Positions 47,212 to 59,415 of a stretch of 64,000 bases of DNA are shown here, piece by piece. Origin of the DNA: Ashinkailepas kermadecensis (Eukaryota > Arthropoda > Thecostraca > Neolepadidae); NCBI GenBank assembly GCA_034440615.1, contig JAOTOM010004342.1, forward strand, positions 56,001 through 120,000. The letters run 5' to 3'. The notes under the pieces were generated by a model. The model was not told where the DNA came from and searched no databases. It worked only from the letters and a program-made list of their open reading frames with translations. Made by a program: the position numbers and the translations under genes. How positions within the stretch are numbered: the stretch's first letter is position 1; each line of letters starts with the position of its first letter.

Positions 47212-47540
47212 CCTGCAATGTTGTAATGATACCCTGCAATGTTGTAATGTTACCCTGCAATGTTGTAATGTTACCCTGTAATGTTGTAATGTTACCCTGT
47301 AATGTTGTAATGTTACCCTGCAATGTTGTAATGTTACCCTGTAATGTTGTAATGCTACGCTGTAATGTTGTAATGTTACCCTGTAATGTTATAATGTTAC
47401 CCTGTAATGTTGTAATGTTACCCTGTAATGGTGTAATGTTACGCTGTAATGTTGTAATGTTACCCTGTAATGTTGTCATGTTACCCTGTAATGTTGTAAT
47501 GTTACCCTGTAATGTTGTAATGTTACGCTGTAATGTTCGC
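47212..47540. repeat. 21-bp minisatellite (about 16 copies)
   Basis: Unit ACCCTGTAATGTTGTAATGT plus T with CTGCAATG and ACGCTG variants. The 7-codon period leaves plus and minus frames open. Confidence 0.97.
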
Positions 47541-48984
47541 ATGACCAATCTATTCAACATCACATAACCAAAGACGCGTTCCGAACCCACCGACAGGTAT
47601 ACATGTTACTAGCGTAATTTACCGTCAATAAGCATGATCTAGAACGCCTGTCAGTAGAAATCTCAACTCATTAACCACAATTTCTCTACACCTACTGCAC
47701 AAGTTGGAATTCAGAAGTAAGATTCTTGTATTTAATTAATTCATCAGCCTAGTTTTAGCGAATATCATATAAGAATGTGAATATGAACGCCCGAATCAAA
47801 GCCGTGCTTGCAAGGAAAGCAGGTGTTGTGCAATCTGAACCTGGTGCAGCCGACAGAAACTGGGCGGCTTTGACAGCCGAAGCCATCTTTTCCTCCAACC
47901 GATGCTTAATATCGCTTTAGCGGAAACACAAACGAAAAAAATGTCGCTTGCGACCCTTTTACAAACCTGTTGTGGATATTTTCCTGGTAAGTGAGGATCA
48001 TTTGCGTCGGCGGTCTTGCCTTTTCCTGTCCGCTCTCGACTCGTATAATCAGTAGCGTTTGGGTGTGTTTCGCCGGCAGCCGTCAGACATTAAGCACCGA
48101 ACAACGCCGTCGTTGTTTCTGCAGCAGCCATGTCGACGTGGGAGGGGCCACCGTGGGGGACGGGACATGTGAGTCGCGTCTCTCACCGTCGTTTTCTGGA
48201 GGGGGATCGTTCCCACAGTCGCTGAAGAAGGGGGACGAGCGGTCGACCAAGGACTTAGATGGGGCCTTGTTCGACCCCTCGCCGAGCTCAGACTATTACT
48301 TTTTTACTTAATACGAATACTGACTTTCTAGGGCCCCTTCCCGATTCCAGATGGTCCCTGTCGAATTAGGTGCAGCCCCTCTTCGACTAAGTACGGCCAC
48401 TGAGTAGGCAGAGTGACAAGACCCATCCCTAACTCAATAGGGCCGTCAGCGTCATAGTTTGGCTGGCGCGATCCCCCGGGCAGCTCGGATTCCATATCGG
48501 ACTGTATCAATTAATGCGACCCTTCCCGAGTTTGAGTTAATCCATCCAACTTAGGATGACATCCAGTAGATTTGCAAGTAGATGGGCTTGAAGGTCAAAA
48601 ATGTACAACTTTGTGCAGCTTCTCATGGAGGAGAAGAGAATTAATGAGGAGAGTGAAAACATTTCAATGAAGGGATAATTTTAATGAGGATAAATAATAC
48701 ATTCAACGACATACTTTTTTTTCGTAAGGAGAGTTTCAGTTCCAGCAAAACTTGGCGCCTTTGCTGTAGCTTCTTGAGTGCGTGACTTCACGGCCCCATG
48801 TTTTGCCACCGTAGCCTCTTTTGGAAAACACCGTTCCACACGGTCGTACCGCCGCCGCCACAGCATGCCGAGACGTTCTATATGAGCCTGATAATTTTTT
48901 TTTTTAAATAAGCAGATGGGCATTCCGTCCCAATTAATTTCCAACCGCTGCACCAGAAAATGTCACACTGACGTCAAGGTTTCA
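47541..48984. other. Unique; unrecognised minus-strand frame at 48681-48953
   Basis: The minus frame 48681-48953 (90 residues: RLEINWDGMPICLFKKK, later GMLWRRRYDRVERC) has protein-like composition and may be a fragment of a transposable element ORF, but I cannot name it. Otherwise nothing. Confidence 0.35.
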
Positions 48985-50096
48985 TCAGCATTTCTATATG
49001 CTGATGACACCGCCATTTAAAAAAGCACTGACTGTACAGAGCTTCACAACAAGATCACAAATTCCTTGCCAAAAATTTCACAATGGCTGCATTCAAATCT
49101 TTTGCCCTTAAATGAATCCAAAACTGTATACCAGCTATATAATAATCATAAAGCAGATATTGATAGCAATATTGAATTTAATGGAATTGCTATTTTGCAT
49201 CAAAATCCAGTAAAATATCTTGGTGTATACATAGATGAAAATTTGAATTTTGCATCCCATATCAGCAGTGTCTCAAACATAATAAGTCGCAACATAGGAA
49301 TGATATCAAAAATAAAATATCTTCATTGCGTGTAAAGAAAATATACGACCTTCAATATACCAGGAGGTGCTGAGTTGACATCAAAAGTAACGATGGCCCC
49401 TGGCCCAAAGTGACAGTAACGATGGCTCCTGACGATGGCCCCTGGCCAAAACGTTAAGTAATAAAGTATAATCTTTATCGTTACTTTTGATGTCAACTCA
49501 GCACCTCCTGGTATATTGAAGGTCGTATATTTTCTTTACACGCAACGTCTAAAACCCAGGAGCATCTAGGAGCCATTCTTCGTTGTATTAAAATTTCTTC
49601 TAGGCAAAAATCACCTCCTAAAATTGTATAATGCATTAATTCTCCCATATATCAACTATTGCTGTTTTCTCTGGGGAACTATGATAATCAGACACACAAA
49701 TTATATTTACTTCAGAAAAGAATGATGCGTATTATTGAGGGTGTATTTCCCCCTCAGAGTGCAAATCCTATCTTTAAGAAGTACAAAATTTTAAAAGTCC
49801 AAGATATAGCAAAACTTCAAATGTTGCTTATTATGCAAAAATTCATTTATAATCAGCTACCTCATTCTATTAGACCCCTTTTCACAGAATCGCTTAATAC
49901 CCCATATTCCACAAGAATACAAAACCACTTCCAACACAGCTATTCAAACAAAAATGATCGTCTCTTCACCATTGAATGTTTTGGACCCAAGCTTTGGAAT
50001 ACTATCATAGCAAAACATTTTCTGCGTGCAGAGATACCAAATTATAAGATTGTTCTAAAAACTCACATTAAGACATACTTCTTGAGCAGATATTAA
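48982..50096 (+). pseudogene. Second non-LTR retrotransposon RT remnant (C-terminal part)
   Basis: SSAFLYADDTAI at 48982-49017 is RT motif C, followed at once by an in-frame TAA (49018-49020). The frame then continues (SLPKISQWLHSNLLPLNESK, VKYLGVYIDENLNF) to 49335. After an insertion (49326-49545), a shifted frame reads LYNALILPYINYCCFLWG and a thumb/C-terminal region ending at 50096. No RNase H, and no endonuclease in the window. It resembles CR1/L2/Jockey-type C-termini; the clade is uncertain. It is 5' truncated and dead. Confidence 0.85.
49326..49545. mobile_element. Fold-back insertion with perfect 69-bp inverted repeats
   Basis: 49326-49394 and the complement of 49477-49545 are identical over 69 bp, with an 82-bp centre containing AACGTTAAGTAATAAAG, which resembles a retrotransposon tail. 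It interrupts the RT remnant. It is either a fold-back MITE or a snap-back copying product. Confidence 0.8.
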
Positions 50097-50137
50097 CTGA
50101 CTGCATCACTACTTTTGGATACCGGGTACGTTGTTTT

Positions 50138-50221
50138 GTTTGTGTGTGTGTGTCTTGTGTGTGTGTTGTGTTTTTTGTGTGTGTGTTGTTTGTGTGTTTG
50201 TGTTTTTTTGTGTGTGTGTGT

Positions 50222-50260
<39 letters not shown>
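50138..50260. repeat. (GT)n-rich microsatellite
   Basis: Interrupted GT tracts directly 3' of the retrotransposon remnant, purest at 50225-50259. Confidence 0.95.
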
Positions 50261-50261
<1 letters not shown>

Positions 50262-50920
50262 TAACTATACATAAAAGTTTAAAACACCCAACCATTCCTC
50301 CCACACTCCACCCAGCAACAAGCCTATGCTTAGCTGGATGGAGTTGTGGGAGGAGCCAAAGTAAAAAAGTTAATTTCAAATTAGGAGTGCTCACTACTAT
50401 CTGTCCACAAACCAGCTACTAACATTATAGTTTAGACCTTAACTTCTTGTTGGGATGGATCTAGGGCCAGTCATATGCCACCTTTGTGTATTACTACTTA
50501 CAGCATTCTTTATTATTAGTTTGATTGCTCTAATACCGGGTGCTTTGTATGTTTATTTATTTGTTTTCCATCTCTTAGCTGGGAGTGCCGCGACTTTACT
50601 GTTTATTTTATGGTGTTAACGTAAGGTGCTTGCAGTCGTTGGGTAAGAGGAGGGGGCTCCTGGTCACCTGATTTTGGGTGGCGGACCTTTACAAAAAAAT
50701 GTTGCGCTGTCTTTAGTTTCAGGTAGCAGAAGTACTCGTTGCGTTATACAACAGCTGAAGTAGATTAGTTCTTAACACAGCTGGCCGAAGGTTCTTTTGC
50801 CGTTCGATGGTAGCAATTTTCAAAGTTTCTATTATTCGAAGTTTGTGAAAAGAAATAGCCGTGTGTACGCAATATGACAAACAATAAATTTACATATTTT
50901 AGTATTCTAAGTATATTACT
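50261..50920. other. Unique sequence, no gene seen
   Basis: Nothing recognised. Confidence 0.5.
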
Positions 50921-51503
50921 TTGAACACGCGCGCCAAAGGCCCTCTCATATAACACGCACAGGAGAGGCGGGCGAATTCACCACCTTGGTTTGTTGCGCT
51001 TTTTATACCTGATTTGTTTTGCATAGTTGCCTATTTGAGCTAGAATCGAAGATTCTGGCTAAAGTAAGCACTTCTATTAGGCTAAGTTTACTTAAAACAA
51101 CGTTTCTCGGTGTGCTCTACCCATTAGAAAAACATAGAAAACTCAAAATGTTGCAAACTTAAAAAAACCTTTATTTTTGGGTGAACAAACATTTTGGGAC
51201 CATTGTTGATTTCGACTGCCCCTTCTGATTCCAAATAAGTTTTGTTTTAAAAAGCTTCCCCAAAATGAATTCCCAGAGCCAAAACATTACTTCAGTCAAC
51301 CACATTGTTACGCCACTTTTTGAGGGGAGAAATTTTGGGGTAGTTTCGGATCCCACACATCGAGCGCTTTTCGATGATATCTCTTTCGTTTTCTTGCGAC
51401 GATTAGTTTGGATATTAGAGGGAGGTATAAAATGCGCCCCACCCCCCACGAGACGGGTATGAGGATCTGACAGGAAGGAGGGGGGAGGGGGGCAGTTGGA
51501 TAA
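50921..51503 (+). mobile_element. TTAA-type element with mixed ends (chimera), decayed
   Basis: The left end (TTGAACACGCGCGCCAAAGG, then ACACGCACAGGAGAGG and GGCGAATTC) belongs to the CACGCGC subfamily seen at 30449 and 32282. The interior (51000-51430) and right end (GAGACGGGTATGAGGATCTG) belong to the subfamily of 44212-45055. Flanks TTGA and ATAA are decayed TTAA. It looks like recombination between two subfamilies or nested insertion. Confidence 0.6.
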
Positions 51504-52094
51504 TAAGACTTCGTGACGTCAATATCATATATCAGAGCTGTGCAGATGTGTGATTAAAAACTCCGGAAGTACCACACATCGAGCCAAAGAAGAGCAAAAG
51601 ATGTTGCACACGGTTGGCTGATTGGTTCACAACATGTCAGAGCGTCACCTCTGCGTGACACGCACACCGTATGCTCTCCTTAACATTTCAACTGCCTACC
51701 TTCTGACCAAACGGGCTTCCATCGAATTCCCTCGCACCGTGCCGCCTCCTGCTCCCGCCATTTCTCCGAGTTCCCGCCATGACATTCCCGACTGTGACGA
51801 GCCAGCGCCGGAGGTGTCGCCAGCGTTCGTGACACGCTGTCCTTGCGACCGTCCGGCGCGTGCACGCGGCGGACGGTGCACCGTGCACGCTCGCGCGGCG
51901 CATGCACGGCATTGCCGGATCAGTGTGGCGAAGTGATCATGTGCAACACTCGTGGCGCTGGTGTCACGGTAACGAGGCACGGCATCGGGCCGGCGGTCAC
52001 TGGTGGCTGGTGTTCAGAGAAGCTCGGAAGCCGGCCGACCGGCTGCGCCGTCGGGTGTTGAACACGCGGCTGAGGTCACGACATCTGCACAGCA
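51504..52094. other. Unique, GC-rich 51740-52080; no gene established
   Basis: CRE-like TGACGTCA at 51514-51521. A short plus frame (51622-51936) is proline/arginine-rich and unconvincing. Confidence 0.4.
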
Positions 52095-52395
52095 GTACCG
52101 TCAGAGGTCAATCACAGCAGCTTTGTCATAAACTAATCACAGCAACATTGTCAGACGTCAATCACAGCAGCGTCGCCAGAGGTCAATCACAGCAGCATCG
52201 CCAGAGGTCAATCACAGCAGCGTCGCCAGAGGTCAATCACAGCAGCATCGCCAGAGGTCAATCACAGCAGCATCGCCTGATGTCAATCACAGCAGCATCG
52301 TCAGAGGTCAATCACAGCAGCATCGCCTGAGGTCAAGTACAGCAGCATCGCCAGAGGTCAATCACAGCAGCATCACACACCGCAGCATCGCCAGA
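52095..52395. repeat. 25-bp minisatellite carrying AGGTCA (about 11 copies)
   Basis: Unit CAGAGGTCAATCACAGCAGC plus ATCGC. Most units contain AGGTCA, giving about nine half-sites at a regular 25-bp spacing. Confidence 0.95.
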
Positions 52396-53475
52396 GGCTA
52401 ATATATGCTGAGATTTGTCGCTCCCAAAAACTCAGGTGGACACACAAATGCGTTTTTCTGGTTTGGCGCAACATAGATGGAGCGGAGGGCAATTTAAGCC
52501 AACACGTTTATGACAACATATTTATGTCAACATGGATCGTGTTCAGTTAAGCCTGGTCTATTATCTACACAGCAATTATCTACCCTTACGATTAAAATTA
52601 CGTCAAATGTTACTCACAACAGATGACCAAAATGCACAGGTCAAACAATCTCCCAGCCAGATATATTGACGGTGATGGGGACACATGGCCCGTGCCAGGT
52701 GAGATTACCCAAGCAGTGACCAGTTGCAGTGGTGTAGCCAAGTGCGGGGGGGGGGAGAAGGGGCAGGCTCCCCTCCTGGAGTGCCCAAGTGGCCTTCCAG
52801 GCGACCGCCTTGAGGTGGCAGCAAAGTCCCCACAAGGCGTAGGCGCAGGAGCACCATGGACTGGCGTGAAGGCCCCCTGGACGGACCACAGGGGCCCGGG
52901 ACTGGCGGATATGGTCCGCGGCCAACATGAAGTTCCCTGAGCTGACGGCGGGGCCCAGACCGAAGAATGCGTTTGACCCAAAACCTCCCAAAAGGGCCTC
53001 CGGTCTGACGGAGTAGGCCCTGTTGCGTCAAAGAGACGGATGGACGACGGAGAGAGGCCGTAGCTGCGGGAGAGGACCTCGGGCCGTCAGCTGGAGCCCC
53101 ACAGATACTTTTGTTTTGCTATTCGGGCCCTTAAGAGCCGAAATGGATGGTGAGAGCCGAAAAGTGATGGATGCACATAATCCCACGTGACTTAGCCGCG
53201 AGCGCGGTATGCACGTGATGCACTCAAAGGCTCATCGTTGTATGTACGGACGGTCTTTACAGACCACTATCATCGCTCAGCCCGCCCCCACCCCTCCACT
53301 AAGGTTCCACTCTGAGTCGGCACGAATGGCCATTGAGAGCGCACGCCATGTGCGCCTGTGTACCCCGCCAACTGTCTGTCCCCTGGCGGCTCCTGCAGTT
53401 CTGCAGGCCCGCAGGTCGGGTGCTGAGAGATTCACATCATATAGCAGAATGGCGAGCTCTGCTCAGAATGAACAG
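52396..53475. other. Mostly unique; hAT-like end at 52729
   Basis: CAGTGGTGTAGCCAAG followed by a G-run near 52729-52753 resembles the left end of the short hAT-like elements; no right end was found. No gene. Confidence 0.4.
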
Positions 53476-53745
53476 TTGGTGCAATACGTTGGCATAGTAC
53501 ATTGGTGCAAGATGTAATATGCAATATGCAATATGTGTAGTTGGTGTATTCCTTGGTGTAGTACATCGGTGAACTACATTGGTGTAGTTGGAGCACTACA
53601 TTGGTGAACTACATTTGTGTAGTTGGTGAACTGCATTGTTACATTACATTGGTGTAGTTGGTGCTGTATATTGGTGCAGTACATAGGCATAGTTGGTACA
53701 TTACACTGGTGTAGTTGGTGCAGAACATTGGTGTAGATGTCGCGT
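53476..53745. repeat. Degenerate repeat of ATTGGTGTAGTTGGTG
   Basis: Irregular copies of TACATTGGTGTAGTTGGTG with 16-30 bp spacing. Confidence 0.75.
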
Positions 53746-54395
<650 letters not shown>

Positions 54396-54760
54396 GAGAT
54401 AAACATTGGTATACTTCATACCTCCACATCGAGTATCTCCATAAGACAGGCTTTATACAGCCACATTGATAATCCCCATAATACAGTATTTATACATCCA
54501 CGTCCACATGCCGCCGGCGGTACTTGGAAGTGACACACAGTGAGAGGGAGGAAGAGAAAGTGAAATAAAGTGAAAAAAAACTAAAACAAACATGAATATG
54601 GACAGAATACGGATGGAGCGCTATGCTAATTAGACAGACAGCGATTGGTGCTCATCGAGCACTGCAAACTTTGTCTTGTGTACAACATCGTTGTTGCCTG
54701 TGTTGCACACCACTCGGTGTTGCTCCCGACCACAATGCGAGCGCTGTGACCGTGTTGCAG
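54396..54760. other. Unique, upstream of the candidate exon
   Basis: No feature beyond the frame open into the exon. Confidence 0.4.
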
Positions 54761-54883
54761 GCGTATGTGCCCGAAAGCAACCAGTGTCGTCAGCTGATGA
54801 CGTCACTCTCCGAAGAGGATCTTCAATTTTTCCACGACTCGGCTAAGGGCGAGGTGTTGCGATACGACAAGAACCGACCGCAG
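54761..54883 (+). CDS. Candidate internal exon, 41 codons, unrecognised protein
   Basis: 123 bp bounded by acceptor-like GTTGCAG and donor CAG|GTAAGG, an exact multiple of 3 (phase 0 to 0). It reads AYVPESNQCRQ at the start and ends with EVLRYDKNRPQ. In between is an amphipathic, charge-balanced stretch (LSEEDLQFFHDSAKGEVL). Codons favour G/C at third positions, unlike surrounding AT-rich sequence. I cannot assign a family. Partner exons were not found, so it could be part of a long-intron gene, a retained fragment or a lucky frame. Confidence 0.45.
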
Positions 54884-56494
54884 GTAAGGCTGGGTGACGT
54901 CACAAAAGCTGACTGTTCGGCTGTGTTAATTAGTGTCATACTTGGGAAGTTCTCTAAGCGAATTGAAAGGAAAGCCTATAGTGAGCACTGCACGAAGTAG
55001 CATTGCAAGCGCCAGACAGACCACTAAGAAAGATGTCACGTGCAATGTTTGTATGACTTGTTTTTGCCCTACAAAAATTGTCACAGTTGACAAAGCCCGG
55101 TTGGAGAAATATAATGCTTTTCTGACTCATTTTCGAATTGATTTGCAGTATCATGAACATCAGGTTAATTTCCATGCTTACTCTGAAACTGAGAAAGTGT
55201 ATCGGGCGCTGCATTGAACTTTGAGACAAACTAACACTAGGCTGTGCTGCAGATCATACCTAATGCCAATAATATCATGCTGGCAATGTCGCGTAACTGC
55301 CAACTTTGTGTCTGGTGATTTCTCTGGTATGCCGGGAATAGGCAGGCTACGGCTATTGTACACCTAACCATACATTGATTCATATATTCATTCAGAAATA
55401 GTTCCAGTTTCCGTGGGAAATTCGCTCCTGTGATACGTCACTATTCCGATGTGTGGTGTATAGAGACTTTTGTATTATGAAAGAACCGACACTTGATGGA
55501 ATCCTGAATTGATTTGATACATTTGCGAATGTCGAACATTATTAACCTTTCAAATGCGAACAGATATTCTGCTTAATAATACATACGGAGCATGCTTTGT
55601 GCAGCAGCAGATATTCCAAAACGAACTGCGTTTGCACCTACAAAAATATTTGCAAAGGGGAAAATAAACCATTTGTGGTACATACAAGTCCATTTCGGCA
55701 TCATTACATTCCATTACAACATCACGTTGGCAAGCATAAGTCATTGCTAACCCGTTATTGTTGGCATAGGTTTGCAGTACACCAGAGTGCTGGATTGTTT
55801 CATTAAGCTTCCGCTACTCTCTATCTTTATCGTTCACTAATTGACTTAATTTGCTTTCCATCAATTCTGTTTCAATATCAAGTAATCATCAATGAAATTC
55901 AATGAAAGCTATACCTATGCTATGCGGGCCAGATCCGTTGGTCACAGTACACCTGGACGTTAATCAGTGACAAAAAGAAGCTGGCGAGGATTTCGGTTCG
56001 CGTGAACGCTATGATCAGCCGACAGACGCATTTTTCCCGCTCGGCCACCGCATCCACCTGTACATCGTGCTGCCGCGACCCTCCTGAGCGCATCGTTTCT
56101 CGCCGCATTTTGCTAAAAAGTGATGAGTTGTCTTGCAACAACGAGGAAGCAGTCAACCCCGACAGCATGCCAGGATATGCCATCAATCAACCACAAACAC
56201 ATGACTTCACATGGAAAGGGAAGTGAAATCGTTTCGAGCGAGCATGCTACCCCATTGTCACACGGGCCGGGATTTTCGTGCGCCTGCAGCGCGCGAGACT
56301 TTTGTGGGTTTGTGGGATGGCAGACAGGGCTGTGAGCCCGCCTCTCTGTCCGGGGCGGATGAACCTTAGGCGGCCTGGCCGACACGGCAGACGCCGCGGA
56401 TCAGCCTGCAGCTCATCCTGCTGACAACGACGCCGTCGTCACGCGACTTGAGGCCGCCGCCGTGGAGCCGCTGACCGGCCTCGGCTGGGTTCAC
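54884..56494. other. Unique sequence; intron-like if the exon is real
   Basis: No second convincing exon. 56330-56490 is CpG-rich. Confidence 0.4.
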
Positions 56495-57565
56495 GGCCGT
56501 GTATGTGTGTCACGGCAACGTGTGGGGCACGGGCCCGAGCTGGGACGGCCGTCAGCCGCGCCGTAATACTACGACACTTCACCAGGGGGGTTCTTGGTGT
56601 CGTGTTGCCAACGTGTGGGGACGGGTCCGAGCTGGGTCGACGGCAGCCGCTCGTAATGTACGACACTCACCAGGGGGGAGTTCTTGGTGTCGTGTTGCCA
56701 ACGTGTGGGGGACGGGCCCGAGCTGGGACGGCCGGCAGTCACGGCCGTAATACTACGACACTTCACGGCCGGGGGAGTTCTTGGTGTCGTGTTGCCAACG
56801 TGTGGGCACGGGTCCGAGCTGGGACGGCCGGCAGCCGCTCCGTAATACTACGACACTTCACCGGGGGAGTTCTTGGTGTCGTGTTGCCAACGTGTGGGGG
56901 ACGGGTCCGAGCTGGGACGGCCGGCAGCCGCTCCGTAATACTACGACACTTCACCAGGGGGAGTTCTTGGTGTCGTGTTGCCAACGTGTGGGGGACGGGT
57001 CCGAGCTGGGACGGCCGGCAGCCGCTCCGTAATACTACGACACTTCACCAGGGGGGAGTTCTTGGTGTCGTGTTGCCAACGTGTGGGGGACGGGTCCGAG
57101 CTGGGACGGCCGGCAGCCGCTCCGTAATACTACGACACTTCACCAGGGGGGGTTCTTGGTGCCCTGTTGCCAACGTGTGGGGGACGGGTCCGAGCTGGGA
57201 CGGCCGGCAGCCGCTCCGTAATACTACGACACTTCACCAGGGGGGAGTTCTTGGTGTCGTGTTGCCAACGTGTGGGGGACGGGTCCGAGCTGGGACGGCC
57301 GGCAGCCGCTCCGTAATACTACGACACTTCACCAGGGGGAGTTCTTGGTGTCGTGTTGCCAACGTGTGGGGGACGGGTCCGAGCTGGGACGGCCGGCAGC
57401 CGCTCCGTAATACTACGACACTTCACCAGGGGGGGGTTCTTGGTGCCCTGTTGCCAACGTGTGGGGGACGGGTCCGAGCTGGGACGGCCGGCAGCCGCTC
57501 CGTAATACTACGACACTTCACCAGGGGGGGGGGGGGGGGAGTTCTTGGTGTCGTGTTGCCATCCT
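56495..57565. repeat. 91-95 bp minisatellite with variable G-run (about 12 copies)
   Basis: Unit contains TTCTTGGTGTCGTGTTGCCA, ACGTGTGGGGGACGGGTCCG, AGCTGGGACGGCCGGCAG and CGTAATACTACGACACTTCA, then CCAGGGGG. The G-run after CCA varies from about 4 to 14. The first copies (56500-56800) are the most diverged. The 375-residue plus frame is artefactual. Confidence 0.95.
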
Positions 57566-57595
57566 CAGGAGGCGTCCTTTTTGAAGTGACGCCTG

Positions 57596-57800
57596 GGGGG
57601 CTTTCTCTCCGAAGTAAAGTAAAGTGGTGAAGTGGGGTGAAGGGGGAGGAGCCTTCTCTTTGCAGTGATGGTGGGGTGGAGTGGAGGGGAGGGTCTTCTC
57701 TCTGAAGTGATGGTAAGGCGAGGTAGAGAGGGCCTTCTCTCTGAAGTGATGGTGGGGTGGGGTGGAGGGGAGGAGGCTTCGCTCTGCAGTGGTGGCCGGG
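57596..57800. repeat. About 50-bp degenerate repeat (4 copies)
   Basis: Copies share CTTCTCTCTGAAGTGATGGT and GGGGTGGAGGGGAGG. Confidence 0.85.
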
Positions 57801-57949
57801 GCCGTTCTGTGGTGTGGTGTGGGGATCCCGTGGTGATGTAGTGTAGAACGGTCTCCACAGCACCGCATCGGCCAGCACTGCCCCAGAACTTCACACAGTC
57901 AGTCTGGCTTGGCTTTGCGACCTGTCGACTGTTTCGGGTCACACAGCGT

Positions 57950-58075
57950 TGCCAATCGCTCACGCCGATTGGTCGCGGGCGAAGCATAGCGACAGGTGGG
58001 ACTCGAACGCACGGCCTTTCGGTTGGGACCTTTTCCGACATTTCGGTAGGCACCCTACTCCTCGACTGCCCGCCT
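57950..58075 (-). mobile_element. tRNA-derived SINE-like unit, minus strand
   Basis: Minus strand reads CGAGGAGTAGGGTGCC (A-box region) and GTGCGTTCGAGTCCCACC (B-box), then TGTCGCTA. The B-box and following bases match the 21455-21710 unit (TTCGAGTCTCACCTGTCGCT), so both derive from one family. The body continues toward lower coordinates. Confidence 0.6.
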
Positions 58076-59159
58076 CCACTTGACGCAGTTGCGAACAGAT
58101 CGACTCACAAGGCGTCGGGTCAGCCGCCACAGTCGTGTGGGTACGACTGCAGGAGGGAAAGCGGTAGAGAGGAGGGGAGGTGTAAGCTCCATCAGGAATG
58201 TGAGCGCCAATCACCGCACGGTCGCAACTCCAGCCAAGTTGGCAAGTCGGCATTTGGAGCCTGTTTGCAGCCGACGCGCTCTTATCCTGGCGCGCACATC
58301 CTGATCAGGACATCAACGTTTTCATCAGGTTCACCAGAGATGAAGAACAAACTTCACAGTTTCTCTTACTGAAGTCAAATTGACAACAATAATACATCCT
58401 CAAACCACCAAAAACGTCACATTGACCACCGTCAGTCGGTATAGCAGAGGCAGAGGCAAATGGTAGAGCTGCACAAGTATGTAAGTCAAGTGGAACTGAA
58501 AACCTCGTAGCATACTTTTATTGCACACTATTTTCATGCCATGCATCATTAAATGAGAATATATATGGCCATCCACACATGATTCATGCTCATTTAGAAT
58601 GCTTGAGAAGCCAGAAGTTCAAAATAAGATATTATTAGGTTCTACTAACGTGAAGCATCTTCATGGGTGGAAACAGCCAGCAGCCCAGCATTCCAACACT
58701 TTTCACTTTTCTTGGCTCCTTTTTCCTCGTCGCCTGCATTGTTCTTAGACCATAACATCAAACTGAACATGGTTTTGAGAATGCTGGTCTGGCACCATAA
58801 TGAAGTAAGTGAACCATGCTCATCAATATGTACACCGAAATGCTCCCTTGGTGACATCAGGAAGTTGGTTTGGTTGGCAGACACGCAAAAAGAGCGTGGG
58901 AACTGCCAAATGCTGTAGTATCGAGGAGACACACTTTTTTTCAAACAAACTATTGTTATTCCTATGCTCGCTGGGTGGCCAAAATGGCCACCCAGGCCAA
59001 AACTCCATCGTGCCTCCATGATCCATGGCCGAACTGATGAAACCTGGGTAGCCACCTAAGTACCTACCCAAGAGGTATTGTAGCTATCTACCAATGCATA
59101 TTTCGTTTTGAACACCTTCAATGTACATTTTCAATCTACATTTTAAATGCAGATTTTTT
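58076..59159. other. Unique; unrecognised minus frame at 58645-59055
   Basis: The 136-residue minus frame has ordinary composition but no known domain. A perfect 11-bp hairpin CTGGGTGGCCA/TGGCCACCCAG lies at 58971-58995. Confidence 0.35.
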
Positions 59160-59160
59160 T

Positions 59161-59248
<88 letters not shown>
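59160..59248. repeat. (TA)n microsatellite
   Basis: Nearly pure TA. Confidence 0.97.
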
Positions 59249-59252
<4 letters not shown>

Positions 59253-59415
59253 TATCAATCAACTATGATCTTACCTGAATTAGCTAAGCAGGAAATCAGG
59301 CAAGTCGAACTATCCATGTTGCCCCTCAAGCAGCAGACAAAGCTCATGAGGAAAACTTGCCTTTTACTCGTCCTCGGATTTTTTTCACCAGTGCCAAAAC
59401 TCGCGTTCTTCAAAG

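Noticed and set aside
56503..57630. 375-codon plus-strand frame
   Set aside because: Generated by the 95-bp array; unit-length changes break periodic protein structure.
58645..59055. 136-codon minus frame as a gene
   Set aside because: No domain, no splice or promoter evidence, and overlapping plus frames of similar quality.
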